A stretch of 44,545 bases of DNA from an uncultured Bacteroidales bacterium (GTDB taxonomy: Bacteria; Bacteroidota; Bacteroidia; Bacteroidales; P3), in the NCBI GenBank assembly GCA_905234695.1, contig CAJOHZ010000026.1, positions 1 through 44,545 on the forward strand. Reading direction: 5' to 3'. The notes under the pieces were generated by a model, which ran no database searches, was not told the origin of the DNA, and saw only the letters and a list, made by a program, of their open reading frames with translations. Made by a program: the position numbers and the translations under genes. Shown piece by piece: positions 32,807 through 41,741 of this stretch; within the stretch, counting starts at the first letter, position 1; every line of letters begins with the position of its first letter.

Positions 32807-34624
32807 CACCTGCATCTGGCACAGCCGGCAGTCGAAAGCCAGACGGAACCAGTTCTTGTTGTTCTTCAGATACCATGGCTCGGGGCTCTTTGTCCCGCCT
32901 CCCTTGCGCAGACAGTATCCCAACTCGTACCGCAGGCAGTACTTGCTTGTCATCAGCGCCTTGCCGTCGTAGTTTCCGCTCCTCTCCAACCCGTATTCTG
33001 TCACCGTTGCGCCGTGGCGGCGGTAGAACGTCTCCGCCTGTGCGTTAAGCACGTTGGCGCGGTAGTCCACCTCCGTCTCGTGGTAGGGTGTGGTGTTGGC
33101 CTGTCGTTCGCTTAAAGGCTGGCTATGCTTTCGGGTGGCTAGGTGAGCCGTGATGCGGGCCTCCTCTAGGTGGGTCACAGCGGTGCGTCTCAGCTCGTTG
33201 AGCAGCGACGGAGGCAGGTGGTAAGTCTCCGTGCAGCGGCTCTCGATATGGCGTGCGGAAAAGGCGGTGTCGCCCAGTTTCCCCAATTGTTTCACCATTT
33301 GCTCTGTTGCCTGTGCGGGGTTTCTTGCCGGTTCTTTGTCGCAGGCGGTCTCGGCCGCTCCCTGGCAGCCGTCGCTGTCGGTCATCAGCAGTCTCAACCC
33401 ATCGGGAGTGTCTGAAAGTATGATGTCTACATCTATCTTGCGGCGGCTGGTACGGCCTGCCAGTTGTTTCTCGAAGGCCTGGTCGTTGTTGCGCCATATC
33501 TCGGTGCCCACCGTCAGCCCTTTCGGCATCCGATTGGGTTGCAGGGTGCTCCCTTGCACCTGGTTGACCAGAAACCCCTCCAGTGCCCCTTCGGTGTTGA
33601 AAAAACAGAGGCCGTCGCCCGTTGTGAGGGCTTCGCGGCAGGCGAGGGTCAGGCGGTTTTTCTCGACCTTCTGTATGCGGCCCAAGTACTGTCCTATCGA
33701 CTTCTGTGTCGCCAGTGTGGCCATGGGCTTCCGCTCTTTCAGGAAATAGTCGGTAAATCCGCGGTTGAAGGTCTTGTGCAGGTCAGGGGTGCAATAGAAC
33801 TCGCATCTCCCCGACGAGGCGGCGCGGTGGCCGTTCCCCTCCATCAGGGAGTCCAGCAGCCGGCGGTAATAGGCGGTGACATTCTTCACATAGCCCATGT
33901 CTTTCAGCCGTCCCTCAATTTTGAACGACGTGATACCGGCATCCACCATGCTTTGAATATGTTGCGTGGCAGAGAAGTCTTTCAGCGACAGCAGGTGTCG
34001 GTCGTGTTGCAGTGTCCGGCCCTCGCCGTCGTACAGGTCGTATGCCGAGCGGCAGGGCTGTCCGCAGCATCCGCGGTTTCCGCTGCGGCCGCTGAGGTAT
34101 TGGCTCATATAGCACTGGCCGCTGTAGCTCACGCAGAGGGCTCCCTGCACAAAGGCCTCCAACTCTATGGAGGTTGCCTTTCGCAACGCCTGCATCTGCT
34201 CCAGCGAGGTCTCGCGGGCCAGAATCACGCGGCTGAACCCCACTTGTTCCATGAATTTTACACGCTCTAGGGAGGCGTTGTGGGTCTGGGTGCTGGCGTG
34301 CAGCTCTATGGGAGGCAGGTCGCACTCCAGCAGGCCGAGGTCCTGGATGATAGCCGCGTCGACACCGGCCTCATATAGCCTGTGCAGCAAATCCACGGCC
34401 TCCGGCACCTCCTCGTCGAACAGCAGGGTGTTGACCGTGGCGAAGACTTTGGCGTGGTAGAGGTGGGCGTAGCGTGCCAGGGCTTCGATGTCGGCGATAC
34501 TGTTGCCGGCCGCCACACGGGCACCGAAGGCAGGGGCGCCGATATAGACGGCGTCGGCGCCGTGGTTGATGGCCTCGCGGCCTTGGTCGCAGTTCTTGGC
34601 AGGGGACAGTAGTTCCAGTTGCAT
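32768..34624 (-). CDS. U32 family peptidase-like protein (RlhA/TrhP type)
   Basis: The protein has 618 residues. The N-terminal U32 domain opens MQLELLSPAKN and has GADAVYIGAPAFGARV. The family signature is EAFVQGALCVSYSGQCYMS, followed by the Cys pair in GNRGCCGQPCR. These cysteines and the ITSFKIEGRLKD block match E. coli RlhA and TrhP, which hydroxylate a 23S rRNA cytidine or tRNA uridine 34 rather than cleave peptides. A long C-terminal extension (about 420-618) follows, as in collagenase-like U32 members, and ends in a second Cys cluster (YCLRYELGYCLRKGGG, then CRLCQMQV). Whether it acts on RNA or protein is open. Its 3' end overlaps the MntP-like gene by 39 bp. Confidence 0.85.
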   Translation of the reverse strand: MQLELLSPAKNCDQGREAINHGADAVYIGAPAFGARVAAGNSIADIEALARYAHLYHAKVFATVNTLLFDEEVPEAVDLLHRLYEAGVDAAIIQDLGLLECDLPPIELHASTQTHNASLERVKFMEQVGFSRVILARETSLEQMQALRKATSIELEAFVQGALCVSYSGQCYMSQYLSGRSGNRGCCGQPCRSAYDLYDGEGRTLQHDRHLLSLKDFSATQHIQSMVDAGITSFKIEGRLKDMGYVKNVTAYYRRLLDSLMEGNGHRAASSGRCEFYCTPDLHKTFNRGFTDYFLKERKPMATLATQKSIGQYLGRIQKVEKNRLTLACREALTTGDGLCFFNTEGALEGFLVNQVQGSTLQPNRMPKGLTVGTEIWRNNDQAFEKQLAGRTSRRKIDVDIILSDTPDGLRLLMTDSDGCQGAAETACDKEPARNPAQATEQMVKQLGKLGDTAFSARHIESRCTETYHLPPSLLNELRRTAVTHLEEARITAHLATRKHSQPLSERQANTTPYHETEVDYRANVLNAQAETFYRRHGATVTEYGLERSGNYDGKALMTSKYCLRYELGYCLRKGGGTKSPEPWYLKNNKNWFRLAFDCRLCQMQVLLAPECPFESKD

Positions 34625-34676
34625 ACTCCGATAACGGCGCGTGTCCGCTTTTTATTGTGTGACCTCCGCGGGGGCT

Positions 34677-35732
34677 TCAGTCGGTGATATGGAGGAGGGC
34701 GGTGCGGGCTTCCGCTTCGCTGACGGCAAGGTCTATCACAGGTGCCCCGGGGGCTTGCAGCAAGACACAGCGCAGCTCTCCGTCGGCGTTCTTCTTGTCG
34801 TGCCGCATATAGGCCAGTATCTCCTCGGTGTCGCGCAGGCTGTAGCGCGGCGGGGCGACAAGCTGGAAGAGACACTGGCGGTATTGTGCCAGCACCTCCT
34901 GCGGCAGCCCCAGTTTCATTACCGAGAGGTACAGCGCACAGGCCATCCCGAGTCCCACGGCGTGGCCGTGCGGCAGGGGCTGTTGCCCCGGCTGGTGGCT
35001 GAACGACTCTATCCCGTGGCCGAAGGTGTGGCCGAGGTTCAGTACACGTCTGATACCATGTTCTTTGGGGTCTTTCTTGACGATGGCGCTCTTGATGTGG
35101 GCGCAAGCCGCAATCATCTCTGGGGGCACTTTCAATGTAGGTCGGGAGGCTATCGAAAGCAGCCGTTCATACATCTCGGGCTCGGCGAGGAGGAGGGTCT
35201 TCAACATCTCGAACAGGCCGCCGACCAGTTCCTTCCGGGGCAAGGTGTCGAGGAACGAAGGCTCGATACAGACGATGTCGGGCGAGTGGAAGAACCCCAC
35301 TTGGTTTTTGTAGTTCTGCAGGTTCAGGGCGGTTTTCCCACCGATGGCGGCGTCGGCCATGCCGATAAGGGTGGTGGGGATGTTCACGTAGCGGATGCCT
35401 CGCTGGTAGGCGGCGGCGACAAAGCCGCCGAGGTCGCTCACGGTGCCCCCGCCGAGGTTCACAATCACGCTTTGGCGGTCGGCACCGCTCTCCAGCAGCG
35501 ACTGCCACAACTGGGCGGCAATCTCCAACGCTTTGCACTCCTCACCGGCAGGCACCTCGAAAAACTCCGCCTCCTGAAGGGCTTCCACCTCCGCAATCAG
35601 CCGTGGCAGACAATGCTGGCTGGTATGCTCGTCCACTAGGATAAAGAAACGGCTTCCGGCAAAGGCTTTCCCCGAAAGAAGGCGGTTCAGCCGCGTCAGC
35701 GAGGGGGTGGTGGAGAGGAGTATAAGTTTCAT
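34677..35732 (-). CDS. aroB: 3-Dehydroquinate synthase
   Basis: The protein has 351 residues. It converts DAHP to 3-dehydroquinate using NAD+ and a divalent metal, step two of the shikimate pathway. NAD-binding GGGTVSDLGGFVAAAYQRGI is clear. IPTTLIGMADAAIGGKTALN follows, and the metal ligands are in RKELVGGLFEMLK (Glu) and LGHTFGHGIES (His), with a second His in LPHGHAVGLGM. Length is normal. It lies 21 bp after the aspartate kinase gene and 52 bp before the U32 gene, so a biosynthetic operon with aspartate kinase and smpB is likely. Confidence 0.95.
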   Translation of the reverse strand: MKLILLSTTPSLTRLNRLLSGKAFAGSRFFILVDEHTSQHCLPRLIAEVEALQEAEFFEVPAGEECKALEIAAQLWQSLLESGADRQSVIVNLGGGTVSDLGGFVAAAYQRGIRYVNIPTTLIGMADAAIGGKTALNLQNYKNQVGFFHSPDIVCIEPSFLDTLPRKELVGGLFEMLKTLLLAEPEMYERLLSIASRPTLKVPPEMIAACAHIKSAIVKKDPKEHGIRRVLNLGHTFGHGIESFSHQPGQQPLPHGHAVGLGMACALYLSVMKLGLPQEVLAQYRQCLFQLVAPPRYSLRDTEEILAYMRHDKKNADGELRCVLLQAPGAPVIDLAVSEAEARTALLHITD

Positions 35733-35753
35733 GCGTGCAGTGTGTTATAATGT

Positions 35754-37010
35754 TCATTCAGTGGTGCCCACCACAATCTGGGCGGTGGTGCGCGACCGTT
35801 GCTGCACCAAGATGGGCCGTCCGGCCACCATCTGGTCGATTATCTGTTGGGTGTAGTATCGGATGGTGATCAGTTGCAGGTTGCGGTTGTACCGCAGGCG
35901 GAACTGGGGCGCCAGGCGCTCCCTCAGCTGGTTCAGCAGCAACTCGTTGTCATCGATACAGAGCGAGAAACTCAGGGCGGAGTTCTGCATGAGGTTGGCG
36001 CGGATATTCAGTTCCGCCAGGGCGGCGAAGATGGTCTGCAGGTTGTCCTCGGCGATGAAACTGAAGTCTTTGGGCAGCACCGACAGCAGCACCTGATGGC
36101 TCTTGACGATGTAGAGGGGGGTGAGGGGGCGGATAGTGCGGTAGGGGCCGATGACGGAGCCTTCCTGGTCGGGTTGCAGGAACGACTTGATGTGGAGGCT
36201 GATATGCTTGTTCTGTATCGGCTTGACCGTCTTGGGGTGGATGACGCTGGCCCCGTAATAGGCCAGCTCAATGGCCTCGTTGTAAGGTATCTGCTCTATC
36301 TTCACCGTGTTCGGGAAGAACTTGGGGTCGGCGTTCAGGAATCCCGGCACGTCCTTCCAGATGGTCATGCTCTCCGCCTCCAGGCAGTAGGAGAGGATGG
36401 CGGCGCTGTAGTCGCTTCCCTCGCGTCCGAGGGTGGTGGTGTGGCCGTCGGCGGTGCCGGCAATAAATCCCTGGACGACATACAGCGGACAGGCGGGGTC
36501 GATGAGGCGGCAAGCCTGTTCGCGGGTGCAGTCGAAGTCTACGCGTCCCTCGCGGTAATGGTCGTCGGTGCGGATGATGTGCCGCACATCGGCCCACTGG
36601 TTCGGCATCCCCTGCAGGGTGAGGTAATGGCTGATGATGGAGGTGGACATCAGCTCCCCGAAGCATACCGTCTGGTCATAGTCGAAATTGTACGTGGAGG
36701 CCGGTTGCGATGCCTGTCGGGCCAATTGGTCGAACAGGCGTTCGAAATCGTCGTAGACGGGGTTTTTCGGGTCGGGAAACAGGTCTTGTATAATCCCCAT
36801 GTGGTAGCTGTGCAGTTGCTCGAGCAGGGCGGGGTGTTCCGCCGTCGGCCGCACACCGGGGACCAGCTGCTCCAAGCGGTTGGTGGTCTTCCCCATGGCG
36901 GAGACCACCACGACGAGGGGTGAGCCGTAATACTTCTGTACGATGGCTGCCATGTTGCGCACGGCATCGGGGCTGTTGACGGAGGCTCCGCCGAATTTGA
37001 ATACCTTCAT
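35754..37010 (-). CDS. Aspartate kinase (monofunctional)
   Basis: The protein has 418 residues. It phosphorylates aspartate to open the lysine/threonine/methionine pathway. The start KVFKFGGASVNSPDAVRNM is the nucleotide-binding motif. GREGSDYSAAILSYCLEAES and WKDVPGFLNADPKFFPN complete the kinase core, and paired ACT regulatory domains occupy about residues 300-418. No homoserine dehydrogenase domain is fused. Feedback control by an end-product amino acid is expected from the ACT region but which one is not visible. It follows smpB by 10 bp and precedes aroB by 21 bp. Confidence 0.92.
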   Translation of the reverse strand: MKVFKFGGASVNSPDAVRNMAAIVQKYYGSPLVVVVSAMGKTTNRLEQLVPGVRPTAEHPALLEQLHSYHMGIIQDLFPDPKNPVYDDFERLFDQLARQASQPASTYNFDYDQTVCFGELMSTSIISHYLTLQGMPNQWADVRHIIRTDDHYREGRVDFDCTREQACRLIDPACPLYVVQGFIAGTADGHTTTLGREGSDYSAAILSYCLEAESMTIWKDVPGFLNADPKFFPNTVKIEQIPYNEAIELAYYGASVIHPKTVKPIQNKHISLHIKSFLQPDQEGSVIGPYRTIRPLTPLYIVKSHQVLLSVLPKDFSFIAEDNLQTIFAALAELNIRANLMQNSALSFSLCIDDNELLLNQLRERLAPQFRLRYNRNLQLITIRYYTQQIIDQMVAGRPILVQQRSRTTAQIVVGTTE

Positions 37011-37019
37011 GGGTGGGGG

Positions 37020-37472
37020 TTATTTCAGTTCTCTTTGCATGTCGCGGCGGGTGTCCTTCTCTTTGATGCTCTCGCGTTTGTCGTAAAACTTCTTGCCTCG
37101 CGCCAGCGAGATGAGCAGTTTGGCGCGCCCTTCGGGGTTGACGAACAGCATAACGGGGATGATGGTGAAACCGCGTTCCTTGATTTTATTCTGCAGCTTG
37201 TGCAGCTCGCGCCGGTTGAGCAGGAGTTTGCGGTCCCGTTTGGCCGCGTGGTTCAGGTAGGAGCCGAAGCGGTATTCCGAGATGTGCATCTGGCGCACAA
37301 AAAGCTCGTTGCCGATAAAAGTGCAATAGGCATCCGTCAAGTTGGCCTTCCCGTCGCGGATAGACTTGATTTCCGTTCCCGTCAGCACAATCCCGGCGGT
37401 GTAGTCGTCCAAGAGGAAGTACTCGTATTCAGCGCGTTTGTTCTTAATCTCGATTATGTTCTTTTCTTCCAT
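37020..37472 (-). CDS. smpB: SsrA-binding protein
   Basis: The protein has 150 residues from the ATG at 37472; a GTG directly upstream would add one residue. It binds tmRNA and brings it to stalled ribosomes for trans-translation. Blocks seen: [56 protein letters not shown]-like ([12 protein letters not shown]) and the basic tail [20 protein letters not shown] that inserts into the decoding centre. The tmRNA gene is not in this window. It heads the smpB-aspartate kinase-aroB-U32 run. Confidence 0.95.
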   Translation of the reverse strand: MEEKNIIEIKNKRAEYEYFLLDDYTAGIVLTGTEIKSIRDGKANLTDAYCTFIGNELFVRQMHISEYRFGSYLNHAAKRDRKLLLNRRELHKLQNKIKERGFTIIPVMLFVNPEGRAKLLISLARGKKFYDKRESIKEKDTRRDMQRELK

Positions 37473-37634
37473 CACTACCTATAACGCAGCAAACGCCATT
37501 TTATTGAACCCTCCGGAAGATTTGTTTGGGAGCATCTCATTATAGACAAGGCACCATGTACAGCGGTATATAGAGATAGTCTCCGTCTGGTTCAACATCA
37601 CCGGTGTGAATAATGTCTCAATCCTTGTCACTAT

Positions 37635-37670
37635 AACTTAAACTAAAAACTTAAACTAAAAACTAAAACT
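37635..37670. repeat. AACTTAAACTAAA short tandem repeats
   Basis: AACTTAAACTAA occurs twice in close succession and is followed by AAACTAAAACT, just past the stop of the T9SS cargo gene. The rest of the 37473-37662 gap has no gene. It holds a CACCGGTG palindrome and no clear promoter for smpB. Confidence 0.4.
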
Positions 37671-38934
37671 CTCCAATCACCAGCTTTTCCGTGTGGCTGC
37701 CTTGGGGGGTGACCACGGTGACGAAGTAGGCGCCGGCGGGGAGGCCCTTGAGGTCGAGCCGCAAGCGGGTGGTCTCCGCTGTGGGCGCAATAGTCTGACG
37801 GCGCACCTCGCGCCCCGTGGCATCGGCCACCGTCAGCACAGCCCCCTCGCTAAGAGGTGGCAGCACCACCGTCACCTCCCCGCTAGTCGGGTTGGGGCTC
37901 AGCGTGAAGGCCGTCGTGGCCTCGGGGGCGGCAATGCCCGTGCCGGGCTCGTGGTTGCCCACATAGAAGTGCACCAAATCGCTCCACGGGCCCCATATCA
38001 GCGTGTCGTGCACCGCGCAGCGGTGGTGGCAGCGGCCCCGCACCCGTACCGAGTAGTAGACACCCGTGTCGATGGTGTTGTCAAAGATGACTCTGGGCGA
38101 CTCCTGGTTGGTGACGCTGGCGTAGTGGTCGGGGTCCTCGCCCCGCACGCCGTAGGCTATCTGGAAGAGGTCCTGGTCGTCGCTCCCCGGGGCCCACGCC
38201 ACGTTCACCCAGCCCGTGCCGCTCCCCTGCACCCGCACGCTGTCCACCCCCGCACAGACATAATTGTCCGTATCCGGCGGCACCAGAATGGGAAATATTA
38301 AGCAAAAACTATTGTCAGTCCGTTCCATAATCTGCTCCCAAATTGTTATATAGAGAGTTCTTGGATAATCAGCTTCCGTGGCAGCCATATTACGGGTATT
38401 TATATACCAAATAGGGCCAGACTCAGCATCGTCATTGTCATACCCTTCGGAGGGGCGATATCGTCCAATCCCTACGGAAAACGAATCCATTACATCAATG
38501 GGGTGGTTGAAATAAACTTCGTATATAGGAATAACGTAATGACTGTCTTGGCCCCCACCACTCCTATGTGTTGTAAAGAAATATCTGTCAATTTCTTTTC
38601 CATGCCACCTGGCAGAATCCTCTACCACCCATGTGCCCCCCTCACGTTTCTGTGCAATCTTGACATTCAATCCATCAATAGTATGTGCTTGGGGATATGG
38701 GTCGTCAGTCAATACTGCCACGCCATATACACGGAGGGATTCATTTGTCACATATATAGGGCCCCGAAATGTTGTGTTAGCCAGACGTCCTTTACTTATA
38801 CTTGTTTCATGTTCATGCTCCGGGCTGCATATTCTCAAAATCATATACCGAGAGGTTGTATAATCCAGCGTATCTTGTGCCATGACAGAAAGTACGCCAG
38901 CCAGCAACCCGATAAGAATCAAAGACTTTTTCAT
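37663..38934 (-). CDS. T9SS type A cargo protein, unknown function
   Basis: The protein has 423 residues with a signal peptide (MKKSLILIGLLAGVLSVMAQ). The middle has a fibronectin-III-like segment (VRVQGSGTGWVNVAWAPGSD). The last ~75 residues are a Por/T9SS type A sorting domain: FTLSPNPTSGEVTVVLPP, then LTVADATGREVRRQT and the closing GLPAGAYFVTVVTPQGSHTE with KLVIGEF. That tail directs export through the outer membrane and is removed or exchanged for a lipid anchor. The N-terminal half carries no known catalytic motif. A -7 box at 38963-38971 precedes it. A fragment closely matching its tail lies at 40942-40996. Confidence 0.83.
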   Translation of the reverse strand: MKKSLILIGLLAGVLSVMAQDTLDYTTSRYMILRICSPEHEHETSISKGRLANTTFRGPIYVTNESLRVYGVAVLTDDPYPQAHTIDGLNVKIAQKREGGTWVVEDSARWHGKEIDRYFFTTHRSGGGQDSHYVIPIYEVYFNHPIDVMDSFSVGIGRYRPSEGYDNDDAESGPIWYINTRNMAATEADYPRTLYITIWEQIMERTDNSFCLIFPILVPPDTDNYVCAGVDSVRVQGSGTGWVNVAWAPGSDDQDLFQIAYGVRGEDPDHYASVTNQESPRVIFDNTIDTGVYYSVRVRGRCHHRCAVHDTLIWGPWSDLVHFYVGNHEPGTGIAAPEATTAFTLSPNPTSGEVTVVLPPLSEGAVLTVADATGREVRRQTIAPTAETTRLRLDLKGLPAGAYFVTVVTPQGSHTEKLVIGEF

Positions 38935-38962
38935 AATGTTTTGTTTTTATGGTTTTTTGTTT

Positions 38963-38971
38963 GCAAAGGTA
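38963..38971 (-). promoter_or_regulatory. -7 box TACCTTTGC for the T9SS cargo gene
   Basis: The minus strand reads TACCTTTGC, 28 bp before the ATG at 38934, matching the Bacteroidota consensus. Confidence 0.65.
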
Positions 38972-39007
38972 CGAATTATTTCCCTTATGAATGGCTTTTA
39001 TAGTTTG

Positions 39008-39052
39008 GCATCTCAGGCATGGCATAGATTCACTTAACCCTGCCTGAGATGC
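39008..39052 (-). terminator. 12-bp perfect hairpin after the barrel gene
   Basis: GCATCTCAGGCA (39008-39019) and TGCCTGAGATGC (39041-39052) pair perfectly, with a 21-base loop. It lies 26 bp past the stop of the barrel gene at 39079. No T-run follows, so termination strength is uncertain. Confidence 0.55.
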
Positions 39053-39078
39053 TTCTATAGAATGTTTCCCCCAGCCTG

Positions 39079-39696
39079 CTAGAAATTCCATCCTACGGTA
39101 ATTCTTACGCCGAAAGAGCTGATATCATTTGCATTGTTTGTGCTTGGGAGGAGTTCCGACGGTCTGTTGTATTTCTGGTTAGCCAATGGGCCAAAGAAAC
39201 TTCCCACGGCTTCAACCCCAAAATATACATGCTGCCGGGTATGGTACACAATGCCCACTTCCAGTTCTCCGTAGAGGGCATGTCGGTTATACGTGTAGGT
39301 TGTGTCCAGGAACTCGTAGCTGTTGTGCAGCCAACCATACCCCAGTCCTATGCCTGCAAACGGATCCAGATGTTCTCCCAAATGTCCGTAATAACGGCAT
39401 TTGAGCCCAAAGGTTTGCATGCCAACCTTCTCCCCTATACCCGTTGCCGAAGTCTGAAGCAGCGATGTCTGGTAGTTTAGCGCGACAAGGACGTCTCCTG
39501 TTCGCTGTCCGACATACAACGCAACAGGTTGGGACTTGTATTCGGTGGCATTACCCGAGAAGAGCGACAGGGCAGGATATGAGGCATAGTGGTTCATCCC
39601 CAATCCAAATCCCCATTCAACAGAGTGGCGTTTTTCTTGCGCCATGGCTGTCAAACTCAATAGAGCGACGGCTGAAAGAACAAAAAACTTTTTCAT
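39079..39696 (-). CDS. Small outer-membrane beta-barrel protein
   Basis: The protein has 205 residues from MKKFFVLSAVALLSLTAMAQ, a clear signal peptide. An ATG two codons upstream at 39702 is equally possible. The mature part alternates residues as in 8-stranded barrels (WGFGLGMNHYASYPALSLFS, FGLKCRYYGHLGEHLDPFAG, LYGELEVGIVYHTRQHVYFG) and ends VRITVGWNF, with the terminal aromatic typical of Bam-inserted proteins. It follows the lipoprotein gene by about 25-30 bp, so the two form an operon. The family resembles OMP_b-brl porin-like proteins; its ligand is unknown. Confidence 0.78.
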   Translation of the reverse strand: MKKFFVLSAVALLSLTAMAQEKRHSVEWGFGLGMNHYASYPALSLFSGNATEYKSQPVALYVGQRTGDVLVALNYQTSLLQTSATGIGEKVGMQTFGLKCRYYGHLGEHLDPFAGIGLGYGWLHNSYEFLDTTYTYNRHALYGELEVGIVYHTRQHVYFGVEAVGSFFGPLANQKYNRPSELLPSTNNANDISSFGVRITVGWNF

Positions 39697-39727
39697 ATCC
39701 ATAATGTTTTTAACAGTATTGTTCGAT

Positions 39728-40624
39728 TTACCTGCATATGGCAGTAATCGCAGACTGCATGGCTCCACTTAATACGGAAATACTGACTACTGCCCATGGA
39801 TTCAGTGCTATTACAGGGTTGTGTAAAGCCAGTGCTGCTCCAAACATTGCACCCCCGGCATCATTTGCGATTATATCACGTGTGGGATTATCTTCTGTAT
39901 TTGTAAAACAAGACCTGATACGAGCCACAGTACCTCTCACGAAATTGATTAATCCGGACATGAACTTACTTGGGATTTCCTCCCGGTGGGTAGATGCTGC
40001 AAGTATATAGTTATGCCATGGATTATTTATATTAGTATAGGCATCATCCCAAAACAATAAACTATTTGCATAAACACTCAAAAAAACTGCCACACAAGTA
40101 TCTTCGTATGTCCTTGTTGTCGCATTCATAATAATATCTATTTCATCGAATAAATAGTCTGTCATATCATTGATTGATAAATTTTGAGGCATATCATGCA
40201 AAATCTCATTGATAGCCTCTGGAATATCTGTTTCATACACATATAAATCCATATTGTCCAAATCAAGGCAATCGTATGCCATATCCATAAGTATTTGCAA
40301 TGAGTCTCCAGTATATGATATAACACCTGTACTATCAATTACATAATAAAAAGAAGAAAGAATTCTAGATGCCAATCTATCCTTTTCCTCTTCGGAAAAA
40401 TTGCCTTGCACTGCGTAGTAATCTAATGTATCTTTCATATATTCCCCAACCGCGTATAATATACTATTGTGCTTGGCTCCTATATGTTGAAATAGACTAG
40501 TTGTTTTGGGATCAGTTGACATCCTGTAATTTTGGGAGATGTTTTCATTGGTGGTTTCTTTTTGGCAACTAACCATAACTATTATAGTGATGGTCAAAAC
40601 GATACTTATCAAATTTCTTTTCAT
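39728..40624 (-). CDS. Lipoprotein with possible surface-export signal
   Basis: The protein has 298 residues. The signal peptide ends in a lipobox, IIVMVSC, so Cys20 should be lipidated. The next residues QKETTNE resemble the QKDDE-type lipoprotein export signal described in Capnocytophaga, suggesting display on the cell surface. The body is acidic and helical with no family I recognise. The last ~45 residues are Gly/Ala-rich and hydrophobic (NDAGGAMFGAALALHNPVIA), like a glycine-zipper hairpin. The gene is visibly more AT-rich than its neighbours, hinting at recent acquisition. It is followed by the small barrel gene. Confidence 0.7.
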   Translation of the reverse strand: MKRNLISIVLTITIIVMVSCQKETTNENISQNYRMSTDPKTTSLFQHIGAKHNSILYAVGEYMKDTLDYYAVQGNFSEEEKDRLASRILSSFYYVIDSTGVISYTGDSLQILMDMAYDCLDLDNMDLYVYETDIPEAINEILHDMPQNLSINDMTDYLFDEIDIIMNATTRTYEDTCVAVFLSVYANSLLFWDDAYTNINNPWHNYILAASTHREEIPSKFMSGLINFVRGTVARIRSCFTNTEDNPTRDIIANDAGGAMFGAALALHNPVIALNPWAVVSISVLSGAMQSAITAICR

Positions 40625-40993
40625 AATTATATTTTTAATTTGGTCTCTTTGATTTTTCCAACCTTCCGGCAGTGAGGCCTGTTACTGCCAGTTGGTGTTT
40701 TTTGTTTTTCTTTCAGTCCTTCCTGCCTTGGCGTTTTGTCGGGCGTATACTAAATGTATCGGTTCGGCGTTATTATAGCCAAGGTGGGAAGAGCTGTTTC
40801 CTGCCTGAGGCACGGGAGCGGGGACGGAGTCCGCAGAGTTGGTTTTCAGGGGCTCCGCCCCGACGGTGCCTTTTCTTTTCCCTGCCCCGCCGCAGCGGCA
40901 GCGTCATGCCTGCGCGGGGCGTCGACTTATAAGTTTCATGACGTTTTATTACGAAGAGTTTCTCCGTGTGCGATCCCTGCGGGGTGACGAGGG
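40625..40993. other. Intergenic stretch with GC-rich repeat and T9SS-tail relic
   Basis: No intact gene is seen. From low to high coordinates it holds a T-rich segment, the first copy of the GC-rich repeat (40848-40932) and a short coding relic (40942-40996). No promoter for the lipoprotein gene at 40624 is recognisable. Confidence 0.6.
40848..40932. repeat. GC-rich intergenic repeat, copy 1
   Basis: It begins AGGGGCTCCGCCCCGACGG and ends near GACTTATAAG. It matches 42459-42543 almost base for base, with a few one-base indels and substitutions. It contains two hairpins: GGGGC TCC GCCCC, and GCCCCGC paired with GCGGGGC farther on. It has no coding potential. Confidence 0.7.
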
Positions 40994-40996
40994 TCA
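40942..40996 (-). pseudogene. Relic of a T9SS type A C-terminal tail
   Basis: On the minus strand the frame reads VLTLVTPQGSHTEKLFVIKR. This nearly repeats the end of the T9SS cargo protein at 37663-38934, which has VTVVTPQGSHTEKLVIGEF. The match begins at the very stop codon of the barrel gene (40994) and runs to the GC-rich repeat, with no start, no upstream domain and no stop in the expected place. It is best read as what remains of a deleted T9SS cargo gene or of a recombination between such genes. Confidence 0.65.
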
Positions 40997-41722
40997 AAAC
41001 ACATATCCGCAGGAAAGCGTCAATCCACCACAACTTTTGGTGACCGTCCCGTTACTGAACTCAGAGCTCGGGAATACCAAAAAGTCGTACTGCAGTCGGC
41101 ACCCCACGTTGAAATGCTCGTTGAGATTATACCTCGCACCGAGGCTGAGGTCGTAGCTGGCGTTAAAACATACGGCATAATGATATAACCCTTCCCGCAG
41201 CCCTCGGCCATTGTTCTTGTTCTCTTTCCGCATCCCTTCCAACTCTTCGAATGGTCTACTGGTGTAAGATTTCCCTATTCCTGCCATCAGCGTCAGTTTC
41301 GGAGTTACGCGGTACAGCAGACTCGGTGACAAACGCATCTGCATATGCGGGAAGTGCGTTGAATACGACTCTTTCAAACTCCCGTCGGATCTGTTGTAAC
41401 TTTTCCCATTGAGATACACACACCCGTATGACAAAGCCACATCCATGCCGAAATCGAACCGTTTATTACTGCATCCTTCATATCCCCAGTAAACGCCGAT
41501 GTTGTAGCCCCAATAATGATTGTCATATGTGGGAATTTGACCGCCCAAAGGCATTTTTAACAGAAAATAATGTGAACTCACTTTGCTTCCAATAGAAGGT
41601 GCGACAAATAATCCCAACTGATGGCTTCCACGGTTGTACACCGTTGACGAGTCTGTTGTATCCTGGGCAACTACGACTTCCGCTACAAGCAGAAGAATCA
41701 TCAATAAAAATGATTTTTTCAT
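40994..41722 (-). CDS. Outer-membrane beta-barrel protein
   Basis: The protein has 242 residues from ATG 41722 (MKKSFLLMILLLVAEVVVAQ, signal peptide). An earlier in-frame start at 41752 would overlap the preceding gene. Alternating strands are clear (GYNIGVYWGYEGCSNKRFDF, MQMRLSPSLLYRVTPKLTLM, YDLSLGARYNLNEHFNVGCR) and the end LTLSCGYVF has the terminal Phe of an outer-membrane insertion signal. It follows the frameshifted barrel gene by 19 bp, so the two were an operon. The stop codon touches the T9SS-tail relic. Function is unknown. Confidence 0.78.
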   Translation of the reverse strand: MKKSFLLMILLLVAEVVVAQDTTDSSTVYNRGSHQLGLFVAPSIGSKVSSHYFLLKMPLGGQIPTYDNHYWGYNIGVYWGYEGCSNKRFDFGMDVALSYGCVYLNGKSYNRSDGSLKESYSTHFPHMQMRLSPSLLYRVTPKLTLMAGIGKSYTSRPFEELEGMRKENKNNGRGLREGLYHYAVCFNASYDLSLGARYNLNEHFNVGCRLQYDFLVFPSSEFSNGTVTKSCGGLTLSCGYVF

Positions 41723-41741
41723 GGGTGTATATGTTTTATGG

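Noticed and set aside
32768..34624. Calling the U32 protein a collagenase
   Set aside because: Close characterised relatives by motif (RlhA, TrhP) hydroxylate RNA, so peptidase activity is not assumed.
40773..41033. An 86-residue minus-strand frame as a real gene
   Set aside because: Only its T9SS-tail portion has similarity; the rest runs through the GC-rich repeat, so it is annotated as a relic.
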